64,000 nt of DNA, from contig JAFWEJ010000015.1 of the NCBI GenBank assembly GCA_017512985.1, forward strand, positions 62,001-126,000, read 5' to 3'. The stretch's first letter is position 1; every line of letters begins with the position of its first letter. Origin of the DNA: Clostridia bacterium. GTDB lineage: Bacteria > Bacillota > Clostridia > Christensenellales > Aristaeellaceae. The notes beneath the pieces were generated by a model, which worked only from the letters and a program-made list of their open reading frames with translations, searched no databases and was not told where the DNA came from. The position numbers and the translations under genes were made by a program. Shown piece after piece: positions 32,820 to 41,303 of the stretch.

Positions 32820-34989
32820 CCTCGGTCATATCTGTGAGGGAACCGTAATAGATCTGCCGGCCATTCTCATTTCTCAGATAATAGACAAGGACCTGCGTCC
32901 AGAAGACGGAGCCGTCCGGGTTATAGACCCGGAAGAGGCCTTTCGCGCCGTTGATCCTGTCTTTATACGCATCCTCCAGCATGGCAAAGAACTTCGGGCG
33001 GTCCTCCTCCACAAACAGGTTCTGGATGTGATACCGGCGCTCTTCCAGAGCGCCTGCGTCCAGCCGGACAAACCGCGCAAACTGATTGTTGAAGCGGATA
33101 ATATCCACGTTGTCTCCGTTCCATCCGTAGAACGCGACCGGCCCGAGAATATTGTTCAGCATCGCGTCGGAATAGACGCTGTCCTCCAGGAATTCACGGA
33201 CGTGCAGCTGCTTGTTGCGCTGCAGCACGACGCCTTTTTCATCCACGTTGCCGGGAATGCTGATCAGCGCTTCAAACTGGTCAGGCGGCATCGGGCGGTA
33301 GTAGTGGAAACCCTGCATGTATTTGCAGCCCATGTCCTTCAGGTAGCGGACGAGTGCCGGCGTCTCCACCCCCTCCACGATGATCGGGGTGGAGAGGGAT
33401 TTGGTCATGGAGATAATGGATTCCAGGATGTTGATGCCCTTCTGCTCCTCGCCAAAGGTGAAACGAAGGAACTGGGCGTCCAGCTTGATGACATCCACAT
33501 GGATATTATGAAGCATATTCAGGGATGAATAGCCGCTGCCGAAGTCGTCCATGAGGACGCGGAACCCCTTTTTCCGCAGGCCGGCGATCGCGCCCTGGAT
33601 CCGCTGATCGTCCTCAATATAGGCGGACTCGGTAATCTCCACTTCCAGCAGGGAGTGATCCAACCCGTATTTTGCGGTCAGTTCTTCCAGCCGTTCCGGC
33701 ACGTCCACCGCAAAAATGTTGATCCGGCTGACATTCACGGAGACAGGCACCGGCCTGATTCCGCTGTCGATTATTTTCCGCAGCCAGGCACAGACCTGTT
33801 CCCATACATGGACATCCAGGTCCGTGATGATGCCGTATTTCTCCAGGATCGGCACAAACACCGTCGGGGAGACAGTTGTTCCGTCCGGCTTCTGCCAGCG
33901 GGCGAGGGATTCGCCGCCGACGATCCGGCCGGTATCGACATTGACCTGGGGCTGGATGTGGAAGGAAATCTCGTCCTTCCGGGCGATTGCGTTCTTGAAA
34001 TCGGAAAGAAGCCTGAACTCCTCCACATGCTGCTCGTGGGTATCCGGGTCATAGACGCGGATATGGAACCGCAGGTCATCCTTGATCTCTTCCGCAGTCA
34101 GGGCCGCGTGGTTGAAGTGTTCCAGCGCGGGCACATCCGTGTCGAAGATCATACAGATGCCGAAGAGGGGATAAAAACCGCTGGTACCGGAAAGGTTATC
34201 GATATCCTGCCGCAGGGTGCTGAAGAGCCTGTCGATCATGGCCTGGTCAAAGGGAACCAGGAGGCCGAAATCGTCCTGGCCGCGGTAGCATCCCAGGCCG
34301 CCGGTAAATTCCACAACCTCATGGATACGCTCCGCAAAACGGATCAGCAGCCGGTCTCCCTTGTCCTGGCCGTTCAGCTCCTTGAAGAGCTTGAAATGCT
34401 TGACATCCACGGCAAGCATGCACCACTGGCCTTCCAGGTGGTGCAGCCGCTGCTGGGCCAGGGCAAAGAAGGTGTTCTCTGTCAGCAGGTCGGGCATCAT
34501 CTTCCGCAGGCGTTCCGTGTGGGCGGCTGTGTTGACGTGCTGCCCTTCCTCGCGCTCCCGGATATCCTGAATATCGTACAGGAAGAAGTAGACCTGGTCT
34601 TCCGGAATGCCGAATTCCTCACCGCCGACCAGCAGGTGGAGCATATCATGCCACTGGCCGTCCAGCCACAGATAGCGGGCCGTACCGGAGAGAATCCCCT
34701 TCGGCACGGAAGCCGAGAGCCGCTGTTCCATGGTGGAAATATCCATCAGGGCCATATGGGTTTCCCGGTCGTCCGGATGGACCATATGGCCGGAGGCATA
34801 TTCCAGCAGCTGCGCATAGGTACCGTCCAGCGCGGGCGAAAAATACCTGCCGTCCGAATGGTATACGCTGATATACTCACCCGCGGCAGGAACAAGGATC
34901 ATCAGTTCGTCGTAGGCGGTATGTTTCAGCTGGTCTATGAATCTGTCCCGGGGACAATCGGAGATCAGCGCGTCGAGAAAAGGAAACAT
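32785..34989 (-). CDS. degenerate-GGDEF/EAL/PAS cyclic di-GMP phosphodiesterase
   Basis: 734 residues from the ATG with AAAGGAGAG on the minus strand; the frame runs on upstream but without a ribosome binding site. Order: PAS-like region (about 20-145), GGDEF domain (about 160-315) whose signature is RGQDDF (236-241) and so likely inactive, and an EAL domain (about 335-580). The EAL residues are intact: ESLAR (360-364), NVSR, EITES (451-455), DDFGSGYSSL (481-490), KLD (502-504), EGVET (539-543) and QGF. A C-terminal PAS domain (about 605-725) ends with YYGSLTDMTEV. Predicted c-di-GMP hydrolase gated by PAS signals. No membrane segment. Its 3' end overlaps the deaminase-fold gene by 35 bp. Confidence 0.9.
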   Translation of the reverse strand: MFPFLDALISDCPRDRFIDQLKHTAYDELMILVPAAGEYISVYHSDGRYFSPALDGTYAQLLEYASGHMVHPDDRETHMALMDISTMEQRLSASVPKGILSGTARYLWLDGQWHDMLHLLVGGEEFGIPEDQVYFFLYDIQDIREREEGQHVNTAAHTERLRKMMPDLLTENTFFALAQQRLHHLEGQWCMLAVDVKHFKLFKELNGQDKGDRLLIRFAERIHEVVEFTGGLGCYRGQDDFGLLVPFDQAMIDRLFSTLRQDIDNLSGTSGFYPLFGICMIFDTDVPALEHFNHAALTAEEIKDDLRFHIRVYDPDTHEQHVEEFRLLSDFKNAIARKDEISFHIQPQVNVDTGRIVGGESLARWQKPDGTTVSPTVFVPILEKYGIITDLDVHVWEQVCAWLRKIIDSGIRPVPVSVNVSRINIFAVDVPERLEELTAKYGLDHSLLEVEITESAYIEDDQRIQGAIAGLRKKGFRVLMDDFGSGYSSLNMLHNIHVDVIKLDAQFLRFTFGEEQKGINILESIISMTKSLSTPIIVEGVETPALVRYLKDMGCKYMQGFHYYRPMPPDQFEALISIPGNVDEKGVVLQRNKQLHVREFLEDSVYSDAMLNNILGPVAFYGWNGDNVDIIRFNNQFARFVRLDAGALEERRYHIQNLFVEEDRPKFFAMLEDAYKDRINGAKGLFRVYNPDGSVFWTQVLVYYLRNENGRQIYYGSLTDMTEVMSLRDRIKRL

Positions 34990-35070
34990 CGTATCTCTCC
35001 TTTGGGGCGAAGCATACGGCTGGAAGCAAATATATAACGAAGTTGTCTTTAAACAATATAACATATTCAC

Positions 35071-35082
35071 GCAAATATTTGC
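35071..35082. promoter_or_regulatory. palindrome between divergent EAL and ytvI-like genes
   Basis: Perfect 12-bp palindrome GCAAATATTTGC in an AT-rich stretch of the 198-bp divergent intergenic region. Possible operator; nothing else firm can be seen in 34990-35120 and no convincing promoter for the EAL gene was found. Confidence 0.35.
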
Positions 35083-35124
35083 AAGTTCTCCGGCAGAGGA
35101 TGGCGCGTCCGCGCCGCGGTGCGG

Positions 35125-35153
35125 TTGCAAAAGCGGCCGCAAAAGGGTAAAAT
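35125..35153 (+). promoter_or_regulatory. promoter of the YtvI-like permease gene
   Basis: TTGCAA (35125-35130), 17-bp spacer, TAAAAT (35148-35153). Confidence 0.65.
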
Positions 35154-35187
35154 AATCAAGAATCCATGCAATGAAGGCGGTGAGCGC

Positions 35188-36312
35188 ATGAGCGAGGAAA
35201 GGAAAGCGGCGGAGAGGCTGCTGCTGAGGCTGCTGGGCCTTGCGCTGGCATATGCCGCACTGCGCTGGGTTGTGCCCGAGATCTGGGACAAGCTGTCTCC
35301 CTTTATCATTGCAATTCCGATCGCGGCCGCGCTGCAGCCGGTGATCCGTTTCCTGCAGAAAAAGATCAGGATGAAGCGGAGCCCCGCGGCACTGATCCCG
35401 GTACTCCTGCTGCTGTTTGTTTTCCTGGGACTGCTGATCTGGCTGTTTACAATCGGAATCGGCCAGGCTACGCGCATCGTGAACCATTCCGGAGACATGG
35501 TTACAGAAACCATCAATTCCGTCCGCGAGGCGATGAACAACCTGCTGACTTCGATCGGCGCTTCCACGAGCCCGGGCGTCGAACAGTGGATCCGCGACGC
35601 GATTACTGACGCGACCGAGCGGCTGAGACAGTGGGGAACCGGGTTTGCGGAGCAGCTTGTAACATTTTCGATCAGCCTGGCGACCGCTATGCCGTACTGC
35701 ATCATCTATATCAGCTTCCTGACCATCGGCCTGTATTTTATTTCAAAAAATTACGAGGAAATCAGGAGCTACCTGCCGGGCGGAATGCGCCGGAAGCAGG
35801 ACAGCACGACGACCAAACTGACCAATTCCACGCTGAGGAGCCTTTTCGGCTACCTGCGGGTGCAGGGCACCTTCGGCCTGATGGTATGGATCATCTCCTG
35901 GATCTACCTGACGGTTTTCGGCTTTCCGTATGCCGGAATCATCGCGCTGTGCTGCGGTATCATGGAGCTTGTACCGATGATCGGCAGCGGCGTTCCCTTT
36001 ATTGTGATGGCGGTCATCCAGTTCCTGCTGGGCAATACCCGCTTCGGGATCCTGCTGCTGGTGCTGACGGCCGCGCTGCAGGTGCTGCGCAGGGTGCTGG
36101 AGCCGAAACTGATGTCGAACCGGATCGGCATCACGCCGCTTCAGAGCCTGATCGGCATGTTTGTGGGGCTGCGCTACGGCGGGATCCTCGGACTGATCGG
36201 CGGACCGGTGCTGATGTCCGTGCTGGTCGGGGCATTCAAGGGCGGGCTGTTCGCGTCCACGTTCCGCGACTGCCATGTGATCTCGGCGTGGATGAAAAAC
36301 AGACTGAAATAA
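35188..36312 (+). CDS. AI-2E family transporter, YtvI type
   Basis: 374 residues from the ATG after AAGGCGGTGAG; an upstream extension overlaps the promoter. Eight or so membrane helices arranged as in the AI-2E/UPF0118 family: two early helices, a long periplasmic-type loop (SIGASTSPGVEQWIRDAITD), then the C-terminal core with IALCCGIMELVPMIGSGVPF and LEPKLMSNRIGITPL. In spore formers YtvI is a sporulation membrane protein; other members export peptides or ions. The substrate here is unknown. Confidence 0.88.
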   Translation: MSEERKAAERLLLRLLGLALAYAALRWVVPEIWDKLSPFIIAIPIAAALQPVIRFLQKKIRMKRSPAALIPVLLLLFVFLGLLIWLFTIGIGQATRIVNHSGDMVTETINSVREAMNNLLTSIGASTSPGVEQWIRDAITDATERLRQWGTGFAEQLVTFSISLATAMPYCIIYISFLTIGLYFISKNYEEIRSYLPGGMRRKQDSTTTKLTNSTLRSLFGYLRVQGTFGLMVWIISWIYLTVFGFPYAGIIALCCGIMELVPMIGSGVPFIVMAVIQFLLGNTRFGILLLVLTAALQVLRRVLEPKLMSNRIGITPLQSLIGMFVGLRYGGILGLIGGPVLMSVLVGAFKGGLFASTFRDCHVISAWMKNRLK

Positions 36313-36327
36313 CAGGGAGGAACAAAG

Positions 36328-37902
36328 ATGTACAGTTGTCCCGGATGCGGTTCCCAGATGCTGTTCGATATTGTCGGCCAGCAGCTGAAATGCGGCCGGT
36401 GTGACCGGACGATGAGCATTGAGGAAGCGGACGAGAAGGAAGCGCGGCAGGCCGGAAGCAGCTTTGCTGTGGACGTACTGACCTGTCCGACATGCGGCGC
36501 GGAAATCCGCGCGGTCAATACAGCCGCGGCATCTTTCTGCAGTTACTGCGGCTCTTCCGTGATGCTTGAAAAACAGGAAGGCGAGGAGTTTGTGCCGCCG
36601 GAGACCGTGATCCCGTTCCAGATTACCCGGGAGCAGTGCTTCGAGAAGTTCCGGAGCATGCTGAAGGGCAGTTTCTGCGCGGATCACCGGCTGAAGAAGA
36701 ATATTACCGCGGACAGTTTCCGCGGAATTTATGTGCCTTACCATACCTACGCCGGATCGGTGGAAGGGAGCGCGACCGTCGAAGGCAGCGAAACCAAGGG
36801 AGACACCACATATTATTACAAGACACAGATCGACCTTGACCATCATTATACCGGGATCATGCACGACGCTTCCCGGGAAATGCCGGACAATATCTCCGAG
36901 GCGATCTCGATTTCCAAGGACGCCCGGGACCTGGTGCGGCCTTTCTCACCCGCTTATCTGAGCGGTTTTTACGCGGACGTGTCGGACACAGATCCTGAGT
37001 ATTATATTCCTTATGCCCGGTCCGAAACGATCCGGAAGGGCCTGGAGGATACGCTGCCGGCGCTGAAGGACGACTCCTGCAGCTATTCCACTGCCGCGGC
37101 GGAAAAGGCGCTGATGCCCAAAGCGCAGGCTGAGTATACCGGGGATACCATGATCCCGGTCTGGTTCATGTCCATGAAGAGCGGGAAACGGGTGCTTTAT
37201 GCCGTTCAGAACGCCGTGACCGGAGAAATGTGGGCGGATATCCCGATGGATATTTCCCGCTTCGCACTGGTGACGCTGGCAATCGCTGCTGTGCTTTTCT
37301 TTGTGTTCAACAGCTTCCTGACGCTGAGACCGGAAATGGTTATGCTTCCGGCAATGCTCCTGGCCATTTTTGCCCAGATCGCCGTGAACGGCAGGCGGAC
37401 TAAGATGCAGGAAAAGGAAATGGCGGAGGCTGTCGTGCGCGGCGAAACCGTGGACGTGAGCGACCGGATGACCAAGATGAAGCGGCTGGAAAAACGGGTG
37501 AGCCGCCAGAAGAACCACGGGATATTCCGCTATCTCGGCGCACTTGGCGCAGGCGCGGGATCCGTGCTTGCGCTGAACATCCTGTCCAGCATTGACAACA
37601 TCAAATATTTCCGGTACGGCGCGCTGATCCTGACGGTGGTAATGGCGATGCTGATTATTCCCTGGGAGAAGAAGGCAAAACTGCCGGTTGGCTGCATTGT
37701 GACATTTATCGCAATGGTTGCCGGAACCCTGATTATGCTGCTGGATCCCTTCCACAGCGCAAATACGCCGGTTTATATTGTGACGCTTGTGATTGTGGCG
37801 GGCGTGGTCTGGGAATGCCTGAGCCTGCTGAAGCTCTACAACAAATCCTGCTCCAACGCCCTGCCCCAGTTTGAAAGCCATACGGGAGGTGAGCTTCTGT
37901 GA
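36328..37902 (+). CDS. double zinc-ribbon membrane protein
   Basis: 524 residues. Two N-terminal zinc ribbons (Cys 4, 7, 22, 25 and Cys 53, 56, 71, 74) are followed by a soluble beta-rich domain (about 90-310: PYHTYAGSVEGSATVEGS, TMIPVWFMSMKSGKRVLYAV). Six or so membrane helices follow (two near 315-355, the rest after about 415). Similar proteins in Clostridia are annotated only as TFIIB-type zinc-ribbon or hypothetical proteins. It starts 15 bp after the permease and overlaps the TPM gene by 4 bp, so the three form an operon. Function not known. Confidence 0.75.
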   Translation: MYSCPGCGSQMLFDIVGQQLKCGRCDRTMSIEEADEKEARQAGSSFAVDVLTCPTCGAEIRAVNTAAASFCSYCGSSVMLEKQEGEEFVPPETVIPFQITREQCFEKFRSMLKGSFCADHRLKKNITADSFRGIYVPYHTYAGSVEGSATVEGSETKGDTTYYYKTQIDLDHHYTGIMHDASREMPDNISEAISISKDARDLVRPFSPAYLSGFYADVSDTDPEYYIPYARSETIRKGLEDTLPALKDDSCSYSTAAAEKALMPKAQAEYTGDTMIPVWFMSMKSGKRVLYAVQNAVTGEMWADIPMDISRFALVTLAIAAVLFFVFNSFLTLRPEMVMLPAMLLAIFAQIAVNGRRTKMQEKEMAEAVVRGETVDVSDRMTKMKRLEKRVSRQKNHGIFRYLGALGAGAGSVLALNILSSIDNIKYFRYGALILTVVMAMLIIPWEKKAKLPVGCIVTFIAMVAGTLIMLLDPFHSANTPVYIVTLVIVAGVVWECLSLLKLYNKSCSNALPQFESHTGGELL

Positions 37903-38660
37903 AAAAGATCCTTGCATTCCTGCTGATCCTGATCCTGCTGGTTCCCGGCCTGGCCGCCGCGGAACAGCAGACCAGAACGAACGAAGAGACAGGGTTCGCT
38001 GCCGTAATCGACGACAGCGGCAGCCTGCTGGACATGGCGGAGTACGACCGGCTCTTTGCCTCGATGATGCCGATCACGGAGACCTGCAACGTTGGCCTGT
38101 ATACCTGCAGCGACGGCTCAAAGGACTATGTGGGCGACAAGGCAAAAGCCTGGGCAAACAGCGTTTTCCCGGGGACCTGCACGCTGTTTATCATCGATAT
38201 GTCCACGCGGCAGCTGATGGTCTGGTCCAGCACGGACGTTGAAAAGACACTGACCCAGGCAAAAGCCTACATCATTACAGGCAATGTTTATACCTATGCC
38301 ACCCGGGGCGACTACGCCGGATGTGCTGAGACAGCTTTCAACCAGATGAACAGGACGCTGAAGGGCGGCAAACTGCCCGGAAACATGGGCCTGATCAGTA
38401 ATATCCTGCTGGCTGTACTGGCGGCCATCCTGCTGGCTTATCTGTTCATTTCCGCCCGGATGGAGCAGGAAGTGAAAGTATCCCTGCCACAGATCGCCAC
38501 GGCTACAGCAGGCGCCGGCGCTGTGATTGCCGCAAAGAAGCTGACCCGGAAGGTGAAGCATTCATCATCCTCCGGCGGGGGCGGCGGCTTCCACGGGGGC
38601 GGCGGTTTCAGCAGCGGCGGAGGCGGCTTTGGCGGCGGAGGCGGAAGCCACGGATTCTAA
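37899..38660 (+). CDS. TPM domain membrane protein with Gly-rich tail
   Basis: 253 residues. Signal peptide (about 1-21), TPM/DUF477 domain (about 28-155: VIDDSGSLLDMAEYDRL, CTLFIIDMSTRQLMVWSS), a membrane helix near 165-185 and a C-terminal tail of repeated GGGG/GGGFHG units ending SHGF. This is the YgcG-type architecture. TPM domains act as phosphatases or in photosystem repair in plants; bacterial roles are unclear. Its overlap with the zinc-ribbon membrane protein suggests a complex at the membrane. Confidence 0.85.
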   Translation: MKKILAFLLILILLVPGLAAAEQQTRTNEETGFAAVIDDSGSLLDMAEYDRLFASMMPITETCNVGLYTCSDGSKDYVGDKAKAWANSVFPGTCTLFIIDMSTRQLMVWSSTDVEKTLTQAKAYIITGNVYTYATRGDYAGCAETAFNQMNRTLKGGKLPGNMGLISNILLAVLAAILLAYLFISARMEQEVKVSLPQIATATAGAGAVIAAKKLTRKVKHSSSSGGGGGFHGGGGFSSGGGGFGGGGGSHGF

Positions 38661-38685
38661 ACAATTCAGAATTCAGAATGATCTG
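38661..38685. repeat. AT-rich intergenic repeat, copy 2
   Basis: ACAATTCAGAATTCAGAATG followed by ATCTG, directly after the TPM stop codon. Same orientation as copy 1, including the AATGATCTG tail. Confidence 0.7.
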
Positions 38686-38773
38686 AAGGATTATGAAAGA
38701 TGGATTGTTTACCGGAACTGCCATACACCGGCATATTTTCCGCCTGTCAGACGGGATCGGGCAAAAAACAATA

Positions 38774-38806
38774 AATGTGAATTGTGAATTATGAATTGTG
38801 AATTAA
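38774..38806. repeat. AT-rich intergenic repeat, copy 3 (inverted)
   Basis: ATGTGAATTGTGAATTATG and continuing units, the reverse complement of the CAATTCATAATTCA type. With copy 2 it brackets about 90 bp of unassigned sequence in inverted orientation, and it contains an apparent ATG of the MATE gene. Confidence 0.7.
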
Positions 38807-38820
38807 CCTCAACGCGTGCG

Positions 38821-40146
38821 ATGACGAAAAAAGCGCTCTCTGTTGCCTGGCCGGCAATGGCAGAGAGCTTTTTCGTTGCCCTGGCGGGCATGATCGACAC
38901 GATGATGGTGTCCGCCCTGGGTTCGTATGCCGTCGCGGCGGTCGGCCTGACGAACCAGCCGAAATTCATCGGCCTGACGATCTTTTTCGGTATCAATGTG
39001 GCGGTTTCGGCACTGGTGGCCCGGCGAAAGGGCGAGCAGCGGCAGGATACCGCCAACCAGATCCTGCTGACGTCGATCATCCTGGCCTGCATTGCCTGTG
39101 TGGCTGTGACGGTGCTGTTTGTGGTTTTCGCGCCATGGATGATGGAACTGGCAGGCAGCAATCAGGATACGCATGAAGCGGCGGTAATCTATTTCCGGAT
39201 CATCATGGGCGGCACGTTCTTCAACGTGATTACAATGGTCATCAATTCCGCACAGCGCGGAAGCGGAAACACCAAACTGTCCATGACCACCAACCTGACC
39301 AGCAGCGTGGTCAACATCATCTTCAACTACCTGCTGATAGAAGGCCGTTTCGGTTTTCCCCGATGGGGGATCCGGGGCGCGGCAATTGCCACCGTGCTCG
39401 GCACGGTGGTGGCGGCCGCCATGGCTGTCTCCTCCCTGTTCCGGCGCAGCAGCTATGTGCGGATTCCCCTGATGAAGCGACTGAAGCTGCGCTATTCCCA
39501 TGAGAGCGCGAAGTCCATCTGGCATCTGGCGCTGAATACCTCGTTTGAAAACATCGCGGCGAGGGTCGGCTTCCTGGCCACGGCGATGATCGCCGCGCGG
39601 CTGGGAACGGACGAGTTTGCCGCGCACAATATCGGCATGAGCATCCTGGGCTTAGGCTTTTCCTTTGCCGACGGCATGCAGGTGGCGGCCGTGGCGCTGG
39701 CCGGTGAGGCGCTCGGCGCGGGAGAGAAACAGAAGGCAAAACGATACGGCAGCATCTGCCAGCGGATCGGCCTGCTGATCTCGTTTATCCTGGCGCTGCT
39801 GCTCTTTTTCGGCGGATGGTGGTTCTACGGCCTGTACTTTACGGAACCGCATATCCTGGAGATGGGTGAAGTGATCTGCCGGTACCTGATGGTAATCGTG
39901 CTGCTGCAGATCAGCCAGATCATCTTTACCGGCTGCCTGCGGGCGGCGGGAGACGTACGGTATGTGCTCATTGCGGCGATCATCTCGATTGCCGGAATCC
40001 GGACGCTGTCCACCCTGCTGATGGTGAACGTCCTGGGCTGGGGCCTGCACGGCGTCTGGCTGGGCGTGCTGGCGGACCAGCTGTCCCGGTTCATCATGGT
40101 CTCCCTGCGATTTAAACAGGGCAAATGGGTGGATCTGAAGATATAA
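38821..40146 (+). CDS. MATE family efflux transporter
   Basis: 441 residues from ATG 38821. The frame can extend 10 codons to an ATG inside the AT-rich repeat, but neither start has a clear ribosome binding site. Twelve hydrophobic helices in two halves with the family blocks ALSVAWPAMAESFFVALAGMIDTMMVSALG and a repeated SFENIAARVGFLATAMIAARLG in the second half. Cation-coupled export of drugs or metabolites; substrate unknown. It ends in a bidirectional terminator shared with cysK. Confidence 0.92.
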   Translation: MTKKALSVAWPAMAESFFVALAGMIDTMMVSALGSYAVAAVGLTNQPKFIGLTIFFGINVAVSALVARRKGEQRQDTANQILLTSIILACIACVAVTVLFVVFAPWMMELAGSNQDTHEAAVIYFRIIMGGTFFNVITMVINSAQRGSGNTKLSMTTNLTSSVVNIIFNYLLIEGRFGFPRWGIRGAAIATVLGTVVAAAMAVSSLFRRSSYVRIPLMKRLKLRYSHESAKSIWHLALNTSFENIAARVGFLATAMIAARLGTDEFAAHNIGMSILGLGFSFADGMQVAAVALAGEALGAGEKQKAKRYGSICQRIGLLISFILALLLFFGGWWFYGLYFTEPHILEMGEVICRYLMVIVLLQISQIIFTGCLRAAGDVRYVLIAAIISIAGIRTLSTLLMVNVLGWGLHGVWLGVLADQLSRFIMVSLRFKQGKWVDLKI

Positions 40147-40185
40147 AAAACGATCCGCGGTTCAATCCCGCGGATCGATGTTTTT
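40145..40185. terminator. bidirectional terminator between MATE and cysK
   Basis: CGATCCGCGG (40151-40160) / CCGCGGATCG (40168-40177) with A6 on the left and T5 on the right, so it serves both converging genes. Confidence 0.88.
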
Positions 40186-40193
40186 CAGAGGGG

Positions 40194-41126
40194 TTATTCT
40201 GTGAAGAGGGCGGTGGAGTAGTAGCGGTCGCCGCTGTCGGGCAGCAGGGCCACGATGACCTTGCCTTTGTTCTCAGACCGTTTTGCCAGCTCGATCGCGC
40301 CATGGAGCGCGGCGCCGGAGGAGATACCCACGGAGATGCCTTCCTTCTTCGCCAGAAGCTTTGCGGCGGCAAAGGCGTCCGCGTTGGCCGCTTTGAAGAT
40401 CTCATCATAGATCTTTGTGTTCAGCACGTCCGGCACAAAACCGGCGCCGATGCCCTGAATCTTGTGGGCGCCCGCGCGGCCCTCGGACAGGACGGGGGAA
40501 TCTTCGGGTTCCAGGGCGATAATTTTGATATCCGGATTTTTGGACTTCAGGAATTCGCCCACGCCGGTCAGGGTGCCGCCGGTGCCGACTCCCGCGATGA
40601 ACAAATCGACTTTGCCGTCTGTATCGTTCCAGATCTCGGGGCCGGTGGTCGCCCGGTGAATTGCGGGGTTGGCGGGGTTCACAAACTGGCCGGGAATGAA
40701 GCTGTTGGGCGTTTCCTTCGCCAGTTCTTCCGCCCTGGCGATGGCGCCCTTCATGCCCTTGGCGCCTTCGGTCAGGACCAGCTCCGCGCCGTAGGCTTTC
40801 AGGATGTTGCGGCGTTCCACGCTCATGGTTTCGGGCATGGTCAGGATAATGCGGTAGCCCTTGGCGGCCGCGATGGACGCCAGGCCGATGCCGGTGTTGC
40901 CGCTTGTGGGCTCAATGATAACGGAACCTTCCTTCAGCAGGCCTTTCGCCTCGGCATCCTCGATCATCGCTTTGGCGATACGGTCCTTGACGCTTCCTGC
41001 GGGATTGAAGTATTCGAGCTTGACCAGTACGGTGGCTTCCAGTCCCAGTTCCTTTTCAATATTCACGATTTCGACCAGGGGAGTATTCCCGATCAGCTCC
41101 AGGGAGCCTTTGTAAATCTTGGACAT
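40194..41126 (-). CDS. cysK: cysteine synthase (O-acetylserine sulfhydrylase)
   Basis: 310 residues from the ATG with AGGAGGTAAC upstream on the minus strand; a 13-residue extension lacks that. PLP enzyme of fold type II: NPAGSVKDRIA with the Schiff-base Lys, EPTSGNTGIGLA binding the substrate carboxylate, GVGTGGTLTG phosphate loop and ISSGAALHGA near the end. It makes cysteine from O-acetylserine and sulfide. Cytosolic and monocistronic, with its own promoter. Confidence 0.96.
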   Translation of the reverse strand: MSKIYKGSLELIGNTPLVEIVNIEKELGLEATVLVKLEYFNPAGSVKDRIAKAMIEDAEAKGLLKEGSVIIEPTSGNTGIGLASIAAAKGYRIILTMPETMSVERRNILKAYGAELVLTEGAKGMKGAIARAEELAKETPNSFIPGQFVNPANPAIHRATTGPEIWNDTDGKVDLFIAGVGTGGTLTGVGEFLKSKNPDIKIIALEPEDSPVLSEGRAGAHKIQGIGAGFVPDVLNTKIYDEIFKAANADAFAAAKLLAKKEGISVGISSGAALHGAIELAKRSENKGKVIVALLPDSGDRYYSTALFTE

Positions 41127-41155
41127 AAGCGTTACCTCCTCGATGTGTTGGGCAA

Positions 41156-41184
41156 AGGATACCACATTAAACCTACCAAGTCAA
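41156..41184 (-). promoter_or_regulatory. promoter of cysK with nearby inverted repeat
   Basis: On the minus strand TTGACT (41179-41184), 17-bp spacer, TATCCT (41156-41161). ACCTA...TAGGT half-sites flank the -35, a pattern that Rrf2/CymR-type cysteine regulators could use. Confidence 0.7.
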
Positions 41185-41216
41185 TAGGTAATAAATAAAG
41201 GATTTTTATCTTCAGG

Positions 41217-41233
41217 TATAGACTGGGTCTATA
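41217..41233. promoter_or_regulatory. operator-like palindrome between cysK and queH
   Basis: Perfect inverted repeat TATAGAC-TGG-GTCTATA, 12 bp upstream of the queH -35. Confidence 0.4.
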
Positions 41234-41244
41234 TCCGCGGTTTG

Positions 41245-41273
41245 TTGACTTTGCCGGAAGAGGGGAGTAAAGT
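41245..41273 (+). promoter_or_regulatory. promoter of queH
   Basis: TTGACT (41245-41250), 17-bp spacer, TAAAGT (41268-41273). Confidence 0.65.
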
Positions 41274-41303
41274 GACCCTGCAGAACGAAGAGGAGCGAAC
41301 GGC

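Noticed and set aside
29281-34989. RADAR-type anti-phage system
   Set aside because: The deaminase-fold protein is suggestive by size, but no RdrA-type ATPase gene is adjacent, and the neighbours are GGDEF and EAL genes. Not called as RADAR.
38686-38773. About 90 bp between two inverted AT-rich repeat copies as a complete mobile element
   Set aside because: No open frame, no target-site duplication visible, and flanks are imperfect; kept only as a repeat observation.
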